From a virus, in IMG/VR virus record IMGVR_UViG_3300034418_000321, positions 1-28,248 of that record: a stretch of 28,248 nucleotides of DNA; one strand, 5' to 3'. The notes below the pieces were generated by a model, which saw only the letters and a program-made list of their open reading frames with translations, was not told the DNA's origin and ran no database searches. A program made the translations under genes and the position numbers. Each line of letters starts with the position of its first letter. Within the stretch, counting starts at the first letter, position 1. Of the stretch, positions 16,527-23,959 are shown one piece after another.

Positions 16527-16769
16527 TTACTTGACTTCGAACAGTTTGTCAAGCTTTTCACTTAATTTATCTATTCTACTTATAAGAACATCAAAGTCAT
16601 TTTTCAATTCTGTTTTAGTTACATACTCTCTTGCTAACTCTTCACGAGTTTTATTTATAAGTATATCAAGTCTTTTAGTCTCGTCAGAGTTCTGTCTAAT
16701 GCTATAAAGCACTGGTGCTAACACCAAAGTTATAAATATATTCCAAAATAAATAAGGTGTTAGCTCCAT
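16527..16769 (-). CDS. Small N-anchored coiled-coil membrane protein (80 aa)
   Basis: One N-terminal membrane helix (about 5-24, PYLFWNIFITLVLAPVLYSI) is followed by a charged region with a heptad coiled coil at about 28-78 (LISRIDKLSEKLDKLFEV). The topology is like an inner-membrane spanin or a small membrane-tethered adaptor. It is encoded between a fibre-associated gene and the repeat protein, about 12 kb upstream of the lysis cassette, so a lysis role is less obvious. GGAGC lies nine bases before the ATG. No family is recognised. Confidence 0.6.
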   Translation of the reverse strand: MELTPYLFWNIFITLVLAPVLYSIRQNSDETKRLDILINKTREELAREYVTKTELKNDFDVLISRIDKLSEKLDKLFEVK

Positions 16770-16773
16770 GATG

Positions 16774-17121
16774 TTATGCTCCGATAGTTTTAGTTACAGA
16801 TGTTGGATTGATTTTAGCTTCGATTTGAGCATCTAATCCGTCTTTAAGACTTTGTACAGCTTCAGAACCCATAGCAGCTTCTACCCAGCCTTGTACGTCT
16901 GAAGCAGATAAATCTGCAAAAGCTGTAAAGCTTGACAAGTCTGAAGTATCTACAGATTGAGTTCCGTATGATGTAGCAGTCCAGTTGTTGCCATCAGCAT
17001 CCTGATTAGCATCATCTTCTGCGGTTAGTCTCCAATGCACGTTATAAACAACGTCTGCATTACTTTCTAGTGTTGGGTAAGTATCAACTGTTGAAACATC
17101 CCAAGTATAATTAATTGCCAT
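16774..17121 (-). CDS. Small fibre-associated virion protein (115 aa), DUF7936-like
   Basis: The protein starts MAINYTWDVSTVDTYPTLES and continues with DVVYNVHWRLTAEDD. It has a central beta-rich part, then FTAFADLSASDVQGWVEAAM and a helical end of the form Q-I-E-x-K-I-N-P. This matches my memory of a small family common in cyanophages and other marine phages (annotated DUF7936; name recalled, not searched), usually encoded beside tail-fibre genes. There is no transmembrane segment. It directly follows the third fibre gene, suggesting a fibre-tip or baseplate-like accessory. A strong Shine-Dalgarno (AAAGGAGAA) implies good expression, as for structural proteins. Confidence 0.7.
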   Translation of the reverse strand: MAINYTWDVSTVDTYPTLESNADVVYNVHWRLTAEDDANQDADGNNWTATSYGTQSVDTSDLSSFTAFADLSASDVQGWVEAAMGSEAVQSLKDGLDAQIEAKINPTSVTKTIGA

Positions 17122-17139
17122 TTTATTTTCTCCTTTGGT

Positions 17140-18624
17140 TTATGAGTTTTTCAACTCGTTAATTTCAGATTGTAAGGCATCAATCTGTGCTTGTTGTTCT
17201 TGTATAGCTTTGACAAGTAATGGTGTGATTCTTCCATAGTCCATGCCCTGCATATCTTCACCATCTTTTTCACCTGTTACTGCATCTGGAAATACCTCTT
17301 GTGCTTCATGTGCTATAAATCCTTCGCTTGATTTACCATTCTCTTTCCAATCAAATTTAACTGGTTTTAGATTGTTAAGTCTTTCTAAACCATTTTCTAA
17401 AGGTTGAATATTTTCTTTTAATCTATAATCAGATGAAGTATTGTAAGTTACTGAACCAGTTGTAGAATAGACTGTTCCTGAAGTACCATTATTTGTTCTA
17501 AATTCTAAAATAGTTCCAGAAGAGCCTTTTCTATTAAGATAAAGAGGGATAGATTCAGAAGTTGAATAAATAGTATCACTTCTAAGCTCAACTCCTACAG
17601 TTGCTATACCAGTAGAAGTCTTAGCCACCAACAAGGTGCCTGAAGAATCAATACGCATTCTTTCTGAACTGTTGGACATAAATTTTACAGGATGTGCATT
17701 TGTTGTCCCAATAACAATTCCTGCTGCTGTATCATACGACCTTACAAAAGCATTATTAGCATCTGAGCCAATATTAAGTCTTGCTCCTGACGTATTCCCT
17801 ATACCACTAATTTCAACCTCACCATTTGACTGAATACGCATTCTTTCTGAACTGTTTGTAACAATTCTTGCTACATTACTTGCACCTAATATATTAAAGC
17901 TGTTTGTTCCACCTATAGAGCCATCATCATCTCCAAACCAAACAGCATCAAGGTCACCACCTATTAATGCAGTTTTACCACCTGAATAACCTTTAAATTT
18001 AGCACCTATAAAACTAGTACCACCAAAGGTTTCTAGAACTGCACTAGGACTAGTCGTTCCAATTCCAACGTTGCCACCTGGCGTAATAGCCATTCTCTCA
18101 GATGTACCACTAAAAAAAGCCAGTCTACCTGTAGACACATTTTCTCGTTTAATATCCCAGTAATTAGTTCCAGTGCCATTAAAACCAATACGAATACCAC
18201 CATAAGATGCTGTATTATAAAAATAACCATCACCACCATTTACTTCTAACTTTGCAGTAGGACTAACAGTTCCAATTCCAACATTGCCTGATGCATCAAT
18301 ACGCATTCTTTCTAAGCCTGTCGTAGCAAATTGCATACTGTCATTTGTGTGGACATATACGACATAGCCTCTATACCTATTGTCCCCTGATGTACCGTCT
18401 GCAAAATGAATACGACTTGTGCTTGACGTTCCAGAATTGATAGTTAGACCACTATCTCCAGTTCCAGAAAGAACTAAATTAGTTGCTCCGGAGTAGTAGC
18501 TACTAGGACTACTCGTTCCAATTCCAACATTTTCACTACTATCAATAGTTATAGCTGTAGCATTACTATTATCTACAATTCCGGGAGTGCTTGATAACTC
18601 TACTGGGATTTTTGTATTTGCCAT
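17140..18624 (-). CDS. Tail fibre protein with S74 intramolecular chaperone, third of three (494 aa)
   Basis: A host-binding fibre or spike subunit. After a short start with NATAITIDSSENVGIGTSSP it holds several copies of the unit (S/T)-S-E-R-M-R-I-x-S-x-G-N-V-G-I-G-T, a triple-beta-helix style typical of marine phage fibres. The last ~97 residues are an S74 peptidase/chaperone domain: SDYRLKENI with S398 and K403 as the self-cleavage dyad, then GFIAHEAQEVFPDAVTGEKD and a C-terminal trimer coiled coil (QIDALQSEINELKNS). The chaperone trimerises the fibre and is then cut off. AGGAGA precedes the ATG. It shares a 61-base exact DNA repeat with the 536-aa fibre gene. Confidence 0.85.
   Translation of the reverse strand: MANTKIPVELSSTPGIVDNSNATAITIDSSENVGIGTSSPSSYYSGATNLVLSGTGDSGLTINSGTSSTSRIHFADGTSGDNRYRGYVVYVHTNDSMQFATTGLERMRIDASGNVGIGTVSPTAKLEVNGGDGYFYNTASYGGIRIGFNGTGTNYWDIKRENVSTGRLAFFSGTSERMAITPGGNVGIGTTSPSAVLETFGGTSFIGAKFKGYSGGKTALIGGDLDAVWFGDDDGSIGGTNSFNILGASNVARIVTNSSERMRIQSNGEVEISGIGNTSGARLNIGSDANNAFVRSYDTAAGIVIGTTNAHPVKFMSNSSERMRIDSSGTLLVAKTSTGIATVGVELRSDTIYSTSESIPLYLNRKGSSGTILEFRTNNGTSGTVYSTTGSVTYNTSSDYRLKENIQPLENGLERLNNLKPVKFDWKENGKSSEGFIAHEAQEVFPDAVTGEKDGEDMQGMDYGRITPLLVKAIQEQQAQIDALQSEINELKNS
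18505..18565 (-). repeat. 61-bp exact repeat, copy A (other copy at 23837-23897)
   Basis: These 61 bases near the 5' end of the 494-aa fibre gene are identical to 23837-23897 near the 5' end of the 536-aa fibre gene. They encode NATAITIDSSENVGIGTSSP. No synonymous change separates the copies, although flanking sequence differs, which implies recent duplication or ongoing recombination. Confidence 0.95.
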
Positions 18625-18635
18625 TATTTATTCTC

Positions 18636-21600
18636 CTATATTGCTGCAATAATAAATGCTAGAAGTTCGCTATAACGTACTCCTAGTCTTGTTTGTTCTA
18701 CTCCGTCATCATCAGTCCAAGTGCTGCTAATAAACATAGCATAGTCACCTGCATCTAATCCTTCAGCAGTAAAAGCATCTTGTAAGTCTTGAGCTATGAT
18801 TCCAAAATGGGTTCTAGCTTCATCACCTTTTTCTTCAACAGAATCTATCCACCTGAACTTTCTTAATAATCCTTTAGCTGCAACAGCTACTCTAGTTTCT
18901 GCATCTGTTAAAGCTTCTATATCTTGTTTTTCGTTTCTGTCTGAGGTATTAATTGTTCCGTTAGTTGCGTATATGTCATCAAATCTAGCAGAAGAAAATC
19001 CTAAATCAACAGCATTATCTCTTGAAGAATTTGTGCTTAAATTCCAAGGATATATTGAAGCTACAGTTTTATTAAAAATTAAACCAGTATCATTATTACC
19101 TACCGTTATATGTCCACTTGCAGTACCAATACTTCCAACTGTTGAGGTGTCTTTTTTAAAGTTTATTATTTCTCCGTCATTAGTATTCCTACGCAAGTAC
19201 AAAGGTGTATCACCTGCTGAAGTTATTGTTGTAAGGTTTGGTCTTATTTCAGTTCCTGCAACAGAGGCATTAAGACCAGTCTTACCCACCAACAAGTTGC
19301 CTGAAGAGTCAATACGCATGGCTTCTGTTGTAGTTGTAGTAACATCTCCTGAACTACCTCTTGTACCAAATACTAAAGCACCTTGACTGTTACTACCTGT
19401 TCTAGTAAAACCAATAGTCCCACCAGCATAGGCTTGACCATCACCTGATTCAGAAAATAGTATTTGTGGACCTTGTCCATTTGTTGCACTATCGCCTATT
19501 AAAGCAATATGTGAATTTACAGTTCCAGTTGTACTTGCACTTTCTACTACAAGTTTATGACTACCACTTGCAGTTCCTGTTGTACCAATATTTACATTGC
19601 CTGAAGAATCAATACGCATGGCTTCTGCTACGTTAGTACTAAATCGCAATTCACGTAATCCATACAAATCAACACCTGCATCATCAAAACCATCTGCATT
19701 GTATGTAGCTATTGTCATTCCTCTAGTTGAGTTTGAACCTGTAAAATGAGCTATGTTTGAGTTAGCAGTTCCTGACTGTACATCTAAAGGTTTTGCAGGA
19801 CTAGTCGTTCCAATTCCAACTCTATTATTTGTAGAATCTATATAAAGCGTATCAGTATCAAAATAGAAATCACCACTTGCAATCTTTGCAGGTGTTATAG
19901 TCCCATCAACAGGAACATTAACACTTGTCTGTGTATGTGTAATAGCTTCTACAGCTACACCACTTGGAGGTGCTGTTGTAAAAGTTAATGTAGTTCCTGA
20001 AATACTATAATTACTTTTAGCCTGATAAACACCATCAAAGTATACTTGTATATTATTTACGCTTACAGGAGCTACAGATAGTGTTAAAGTTGTATCACTA
20101 CCATCACCTGTCATGCTATCAACAATCATGTTAGCACCGCTTACACTGCTTCTTACATGATACACTGTAATAACTCTACCACTCACCGGAGCTGTAGAGA
20201 ATGTTAAAGTTGTACCTGAAACACTGTAGCTATCTTGTGCTTGGAATACACCGTCTATAAAGACAAGTAAATTATTTTCAGTAGCTGCTGCAGTTGTTAA
20301 AGTAAAGTCTGTCTGACTTCCTGTACCTGCAAATATTTGTTGCTCTACTGCTGAAGCTCCACCAGAACCTGCAATAGAACCCCACTCATCTGTAAAACCT
20401 TCAAACTGTCCTAAGTCTGAATTATATCTAAAGTAACCTGCTGCACCTGTTGGTCTTTGTGCTGTAGTACCAACTGGCATATGTATAGCATCTGTAGAAC
20501 TACCTATGTCTAAAGTAACATCTGGAGTTGCATTAAGTATACCAACTCTGTTATTTGTAGAGTCTACTTTTAAAGTGCTTGTATCGACTGTAAGGTCTCC
20601 AGAGACTGTTAAAGAACCTAAAGTACCTACAGAAGTTATTTGTGTTTGAGCTGCATCAACTGATAAAGTATCTGTACTTAATGTTAAACCTGTACCTGCT
20701 GTTAATAAAGTTTTAGAAACTTCAATAGAGCCATCTAGTTGTGCATTAGTTATAGTTCCTGTTAAAGAACTTGTCGGGTAATTTGTTGCATCACTAAGGT
20801 CAAAAGCTGGTGTAGCATCTGAAGCACCTAGTGCTAAACTTACACCACCGTATGAAACTGTAGAGTTTGTAAGTGAACTATTAGCAATGTTACTTAAAGT
20901 ATTTGAAGCAGCATCTATAGTTTTATTTGTTAAAGTCTGTGTACCTGTAAGAGTTGCAACAGTTGAATCAATTGCAAGTGTTACTGCATTACCTGTAGCA
21001 GAACTATCAAGACCTGTACCACCTGCAATAGTTAATGTTTCACTATCTAAATCTATAGCTATCGTGCCACTATCTGTTGTAATGTCTAAGTCTTCTGCAG
21101 TAATCTGTGTATCTACATAATCTTTTACTGCTGCTGAAGTTGGTAAACTTGTATCGTTATCGTTAGAACCTATACCTTCTGACTCTAATACAATTGCAGA
21201 AGCTTTAAAATTATCTACTTCAATATTTGATACAGTGTTATTATCAACATCTATTGTTTTGTTTGTAAGTGTATCTGTTGTAGCTCTACCAACTAAAGTA
21301 TCTGTTGAAGTTGGTAAAGTAATTGTACCAGTATTAGATATAGAACTAATAACTGGAGTTGTTAATGTTTTGTTTGTTAAAGTTTGTGTGCCAGTCAATG
21401 TAGCAACTGTAGAGTCTATATTAACTGTAATAGTATTACCTGAACCTACAGTATCTAAACCTGTCCCTCCAGCGATTGTAAGGCTTTCTGAGTCGAGGTC
21501 AATACTTAAAGCACCTCCGGTATCACCTTGGAAATCTAAGTCCTGTGCGGTCACCTGAGAGTCTACATAAGCTTTTACAGATTGTTGAGTTGGTACAAGT

Positions 21601-22343
21601 GTTGCAGAATCTGAAGACATATCATCTTCATCAGCAAAAGCTGTTATAGTAATTGTACCGTCTGACAAGTCTGTAAAGGTAACAGCTCCAGCAGTTGTAC
21701 CACCTATAGTAACACCATCAATCGTACCACCATTAATATCTGCTGTATCAGCTACAAGGCTATCAATGTTTGCAGTACCATCTATGTAAAGGTTTCTCCA
21801 CTCTTGTGAAGAACTACCTAGGTCATAGCTGTCATCGTCATCAGGTATAATGTTTGAGTCTACATCAGCACCGAATACTACGTTATCAGTAGCTGCATCA
21901 CCCATAGTGATTGTACCACCGTTAAAAGTTGTAGTACCTGTAACTGTTAGATTACCACCAACATCTACGTTACCTGTAGTTGTAATAGTATCTGTATATG
22001 TATCTTTGAATCTTAAACTTGTTGTACCTAAATCTATATCACTATCTGTTACAGGTATAATAGCTCCATCAGCTATGTATAGTTGTTGTACAGGTGCTGA
22101 AGATACTTCAACATAAAATTCTATGTAGTTGTTTGTTGTGTCTATTAAGACTTTATTGTTTGGAGAAGTTTCACCAGCATCACCAATTAATCCTATAACT
22201 GGTCCACTTGCTGCTGTACCATCATGGCTGTGACCTGTAGTATTGCTAAAAGCATTTACTAATTGGTTATATTCGTTATTGAATAAAGCAGCAGTAATTG
22301 TATCCCCATCTGCGAATGTACTTTGTCTTGTATAACCTGCCAT
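18636..22343 (-). CDS. Large tail fibre protein with S74 chaperone, second of three (1235 aa)
   Basis: The main fibre by size. The N-terminus (MAGYTRQSTFADGDTITAAL, then GHSHDGT) is likely the virion-attachment end. A long beta-rich shaft has repeats, including two ~70-residue modules (256-326 and 406-475). Two beta-sandwich-like modules of the form V-F-I-D-G-V-x-Q-x-x-x-x-Y-S-V-S-G-T-T-L-T-F follow (about 671-734 and 744-806), then VGIGTTSP units. The C-terminal ~102 residues are a different S74 variant, TSDRNEKQDI with S1134 and K1139, ending RYSELLAFIIAAI instead of a coiled coil. The gene starts one base inside the 536-aa fibre stop (TAATG) with GGAGAA upstream. The product is expected to be a trimer that self-cleaves near S1134. 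Confidence 0.88.
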   Translation of the reverse strand: MAGYTRQSTFADGDTITAALFNNEYNQLVNAFSNTTGHSHDGTAASGPVIGLIGDAGETSPNNKVLIDTTNNYIEFYVEVSSAPVQQLYIADGAIIPVTDSDIDLGTTSLRFKDTYTDTITTTGNVDVGGNLTVTGTTTFNGGTITMGDAATDNVVFGADVDSNIIPDDDDSYDLGSSSQEWRNLYIDGTANIDSLVADTADINGGTIDGVTIGGTTAGAVTFTDLSDGTITITAFADEDDMSSDSATLVPTQQSVKAYVDSQVTAQDLDFQGDTGGALSIDLDSESLTIAGGTGLDTVGSGNTITVNIDSTVATLTGTQTLTNKTLTTPVISSISNTGTITLPTSTDTLVGRATTDTLTNKTIDVDNNTVSNIEVDNFKASAIVLESEGIGSNDNDTSLPTSAAVKDYVDTQITAEDLDITTDSGTIAIDLDSETLTIAGGTGLDSSATGNAVTLAIDSTVATLTGTQTLTNKTIDAASNTLSNIANSSLTNSTVSYGGVSLALGASDATPAFDLSDATNYPTSSLTGTITNAQLDGSIEVSKTLLTAGTGLTLSTDTLSVDAAQTQITSVGTLGSLTVSGDLTVDTSTLKVDSTNNRVGILNATPDVTLDIGSSTDAIHMPVGTTAQRPTGAAGYFRYNSDLGQFEGFTDEWGSIAGSGGASAVEQQIFAGTGSQTDFTLTTAAATENNLLVFIDGVFQAQDSYSVSGTTLTFSTAPVSGRVITVYHVRSSVSGANMIVDSMTGDGSDTTLTLSVAPVSVNNIQVYFDGVYQAKSNYSISGTTLTFTTAPPSGVAVEAITHTQTSVNVPVDGTITPAKIASGDFYFDTDTLYIDSTNNRVGIGTTSPAKPLDVQSGTANSNIAHFTGSNSTRGMTIATYNADGFDDAGVDLYGLRELRFSTNVAEAMRIDSSGNVNIGTTGTASGSHKLVVESASTTGTVNSHIALIGDSATNGQGPQILFSESGDGQAYAGGTIGFTRTGSNSQGALVFGTRGSSGDVTTTTTEAMRIDSSGNLLVGKTGLNASVAGTEIRPNLTTITSAGDTPLYLRRNTNDGEIINFKKDTSTVGSIGTASGHITVGNNDTGLIFNKTVASIYPWNLSTNSSRDNAVDLGFSSARFDDIYATNGTINTSDRNEKQDIEALTDAETRVAVAAKGLLRKFRWIDSVEEKGDEARTHFGIIAQDLQDAFTAEGLDAGDYAMFISSTWTDDDGVEQTRLGVRYSELLAFIIAAI
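20919..21578 (-). repeat. Two ~70-residue shaft modules in the large fibre
   Basis: Residues 256-326 and 406-475 of the 1235-aa fibre align almost without gaps. Each has V-K-x-Y-V-D-x-Q-x-T-A-x-D-L-D, then IDLDSE-x-LTIAGGTGLD, then IDSTVATLTGTQTLTNKT. They are separated by about 80 residues. The identity of the ends (STVATLTGTQTLTNKT) suggests duplication or exchange between modules. Confidence 0.85.
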
Positions 22344-23953
22344 TATGCGTTCTCCAATGTTTCTATTCTAGTTGTTAAGTTATCTATTATTGTTTGTTGA
22401 TTGTCCACTTTGTCGGACAACTCTTGTATAGCTTTAGTTAAAAGAGGTACAAGTTTGCTTTGGTCTATGCCTTGATATTCAGGTACTTCTCTTGTTCCTA
22501 TTACAGCTTCAGTAACAACATTACCATCATCATCTAATACTGCTGGTGTGATTTCGTATTCTTCTTCTTTAACTGCATCTTTTTCACCTGTAATAGCTTC
22601 AGGAACTATGTCTTGTACTTCATGTGCTAAGAAACCATCAACCAATGTATTTGTTTCATCAGCTATAAAGTTAAATATTTTTGGTTGTAATTGATTTACT
22701 CTATCTAATGCACCTGTTAGGTCAACTATATTTTCTTTTAAGCGGTAATCTGAGTTGCTTACTAAGGAAACTGCACTGCCATTACCTAAAATGTATCCAC
22801 ATTGCGTCCCACTCGCCGTGTAAAACTCAACAAGAGCAATATATGTATCATCTGCCGATGCAACCTTTAAAGGTACATTATTGTTGCCTTGAGATACTAT
22901 TTCTGAACCACCATTTGCCCCTAAACGGCAACCTGCTGTTGTCATAGAAGAGCTTGTTTTAGCTACATTTAAGTTGCCTGAAGAATCAATACGCATTCTT
23001 TCTGTACTTCCAGTAACATCATATACATTTAAAGAACCATCAGTTCTACTTCCAATTAAATATTCTCTTCCACTACCGCCACTTGATTCAAGAATTAAAT
23101 CTGCTGTATCTGAAGATTTTTTGATATGTAAAGAACCACTAGGAGAAGTTTCTCCAATTCCAACTCGTCCTAAAGAATCAATACGCATGGCTTCTGTGGA
23201 GCTAGTGTAGAACTGCATTGAGTTATTAGTGTGGTAATACTGAATAAGACCAGCGTACTGTGCTGTAGAACTAGAAGTATCAGAGTCAGCAAAGGCTAAA
23301 GAACCATAAGTAGTACCAAACAACGTAAGGTTTGAATCAGTGCTATCACCAATAACCAGCTTGTCTGTAGCACCTAATGAGTTAAATGCGGAGGGATTAG
23401 AGTTTCCAATTCCAACGTTGCCTGAAGAATCAATACGCATTCTTTCTGTATTACCAGTATATAAAGCAAAATCTAAAGCAGATATACTTCCTATATAAGG
23501 AATCCCACTTCGTATACCAGCTCTCATTTGACCATAATCATTTTGAGCAAGTATTGTTTGATTTTCACTAGTACCTGAATAGGTTGCTAAAGATACGTTT
23601 CCTGCAACGTCTAGCTTATTTGAAGGACTACTCGTTCCAATTCCAACATTGCCATCATAATCAAGATGCATTAAGACATTGTAAGAATTATTAGCATCAT
23701 TTACAGTTCTAAATTGTAAACCTTCATAGCCTGAAGCTCCTATTGCTCTCATTTCGTAACGAGATTTGTCAGCCACGCCACCAGTAACAGTAAGTCTTAT
23801 AATTGAATCTGCTGCTGCTACTTCTAGTGGAGTGTAAGGACTACTCGTTCCAATTCCAACATTTTCACTACTATCAATAGTTATAGCTGTAGCATTAGAC
23901 TGGTCATCTATACCCGTACTTAAAAGAGTTCTTGTTACTTTTGTTATTGCCAT
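22343..23953 (-). CDS. Tail fibre protein with S74 chaperone, first of three (536 aa)
   Basis: It is built like the 494-aa fibre: a short leader ending in NATAITIDSSENVGIGTSSP, a beta-rich shaft with repeated ERMRIDSSGNVGIG units, and a C-terminal S74 domain beginning SDYRLKENIVDL with S401 and K406 as the expected self-cleavage dyad. FLAHEVQDIVPEAITGEKD follows, and the C-terminus is a coiled coil (about 508-536, with DKVDNQQTIIDNLTTRIETL). Compared with the 494-aa protein, its chaperone has an insert of about 30 acidic residues (VKEEEYEITPAVLDDDGN) after GEKDA. AGGAGAT lies eight bases before the ATG. Six bases separate it from the nozzle-type gene upstream. Confidence 0.86.
   Translation of the reverse strand: MAITKVTRTLLSTGIDDQSNATAITIDSSENVGIGTSSPYTPLEVAAADSIIRLTVTGGVADKSRYEMRAIGASGYEGLQFRTVNDANNSYNVLMHLDYDGNVGIGTSSPSNKLDVAGNVSLATYSGTSENQTILAQNDYGQMRAGIRSGIPYIGSISALDFALYTGNTERMRIDSSGNVGIGNSNPSAFNSLGATDKLVIGDSTDSNLTLFGTTYGSLAFADSDTSSSTAQYAGLIQYYHTNNSMQFYTSSTEAMRIDSLGRVGIGETSPSGSLHIKKSSDTADLILESSGGSGREYLIGSRTDGSLNVYDVTGSTERMRIDSSGNLNVAKTSSSMTTAGCRLGANGGSEIVSQGNNNVPLKVASADDTYIALVEFYTASGTQCGYILGNGSAVSLVSNSDYRLKENIVDLTGALDRVNQLQPKIFNFIADETNTLVDGFLAHEVQDIVPEAITGEKDAVKEEEYEITPAVLDDDGNVVTEAVIGTREVPEYQGIDQSKLVPLLTKAIQELSDKVDNQQTIIDNLTTRIETLENA
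23837..23897 (-). repeat. 61-bp exact repeat, copy B (other copy at 18505-18565)
   Basis: Identical over 61 bases to the segment in the 494-aa fibre gene, in the same orientation and frame, 5.3 kb away. A shorter shared core (ACTACTCGTTCCAATTCCAA) recurs at about 23628-23647 inside the same gene. Variants with ACTAGTCGTTCC occur near 18048 and 19800. Confidence 0.95.
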
Positions 23954-23959
23954 TTGTTT

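Noticed and set aside
18796-19386. Plus-strand ORF of 196 codons antisense to the large fibre
   Set aside because: Fibre codons poor in the triplets that give antisense stops produce long antisense frames. The product is a low-complexity V/S/P string, and similar shadows occur at 20887, 21235 and 21850.
17640-23450. Regularly recurring short DNA blocks that could be taken for a CRISPR-like array
   Set aside because: The blocks are in-frame codons for the protein motif RMRIDSSGN in fibre shafts, the spacing is irregular, and no cas genes are present.
17140-23953. Diversity-generating retroelement acting on the fibres
   Set aside because: There is no reverse transcriptase gene, and I saw no template/variable pair differing only at adenines. 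Repeats are exact or diverged at ordinary positions.
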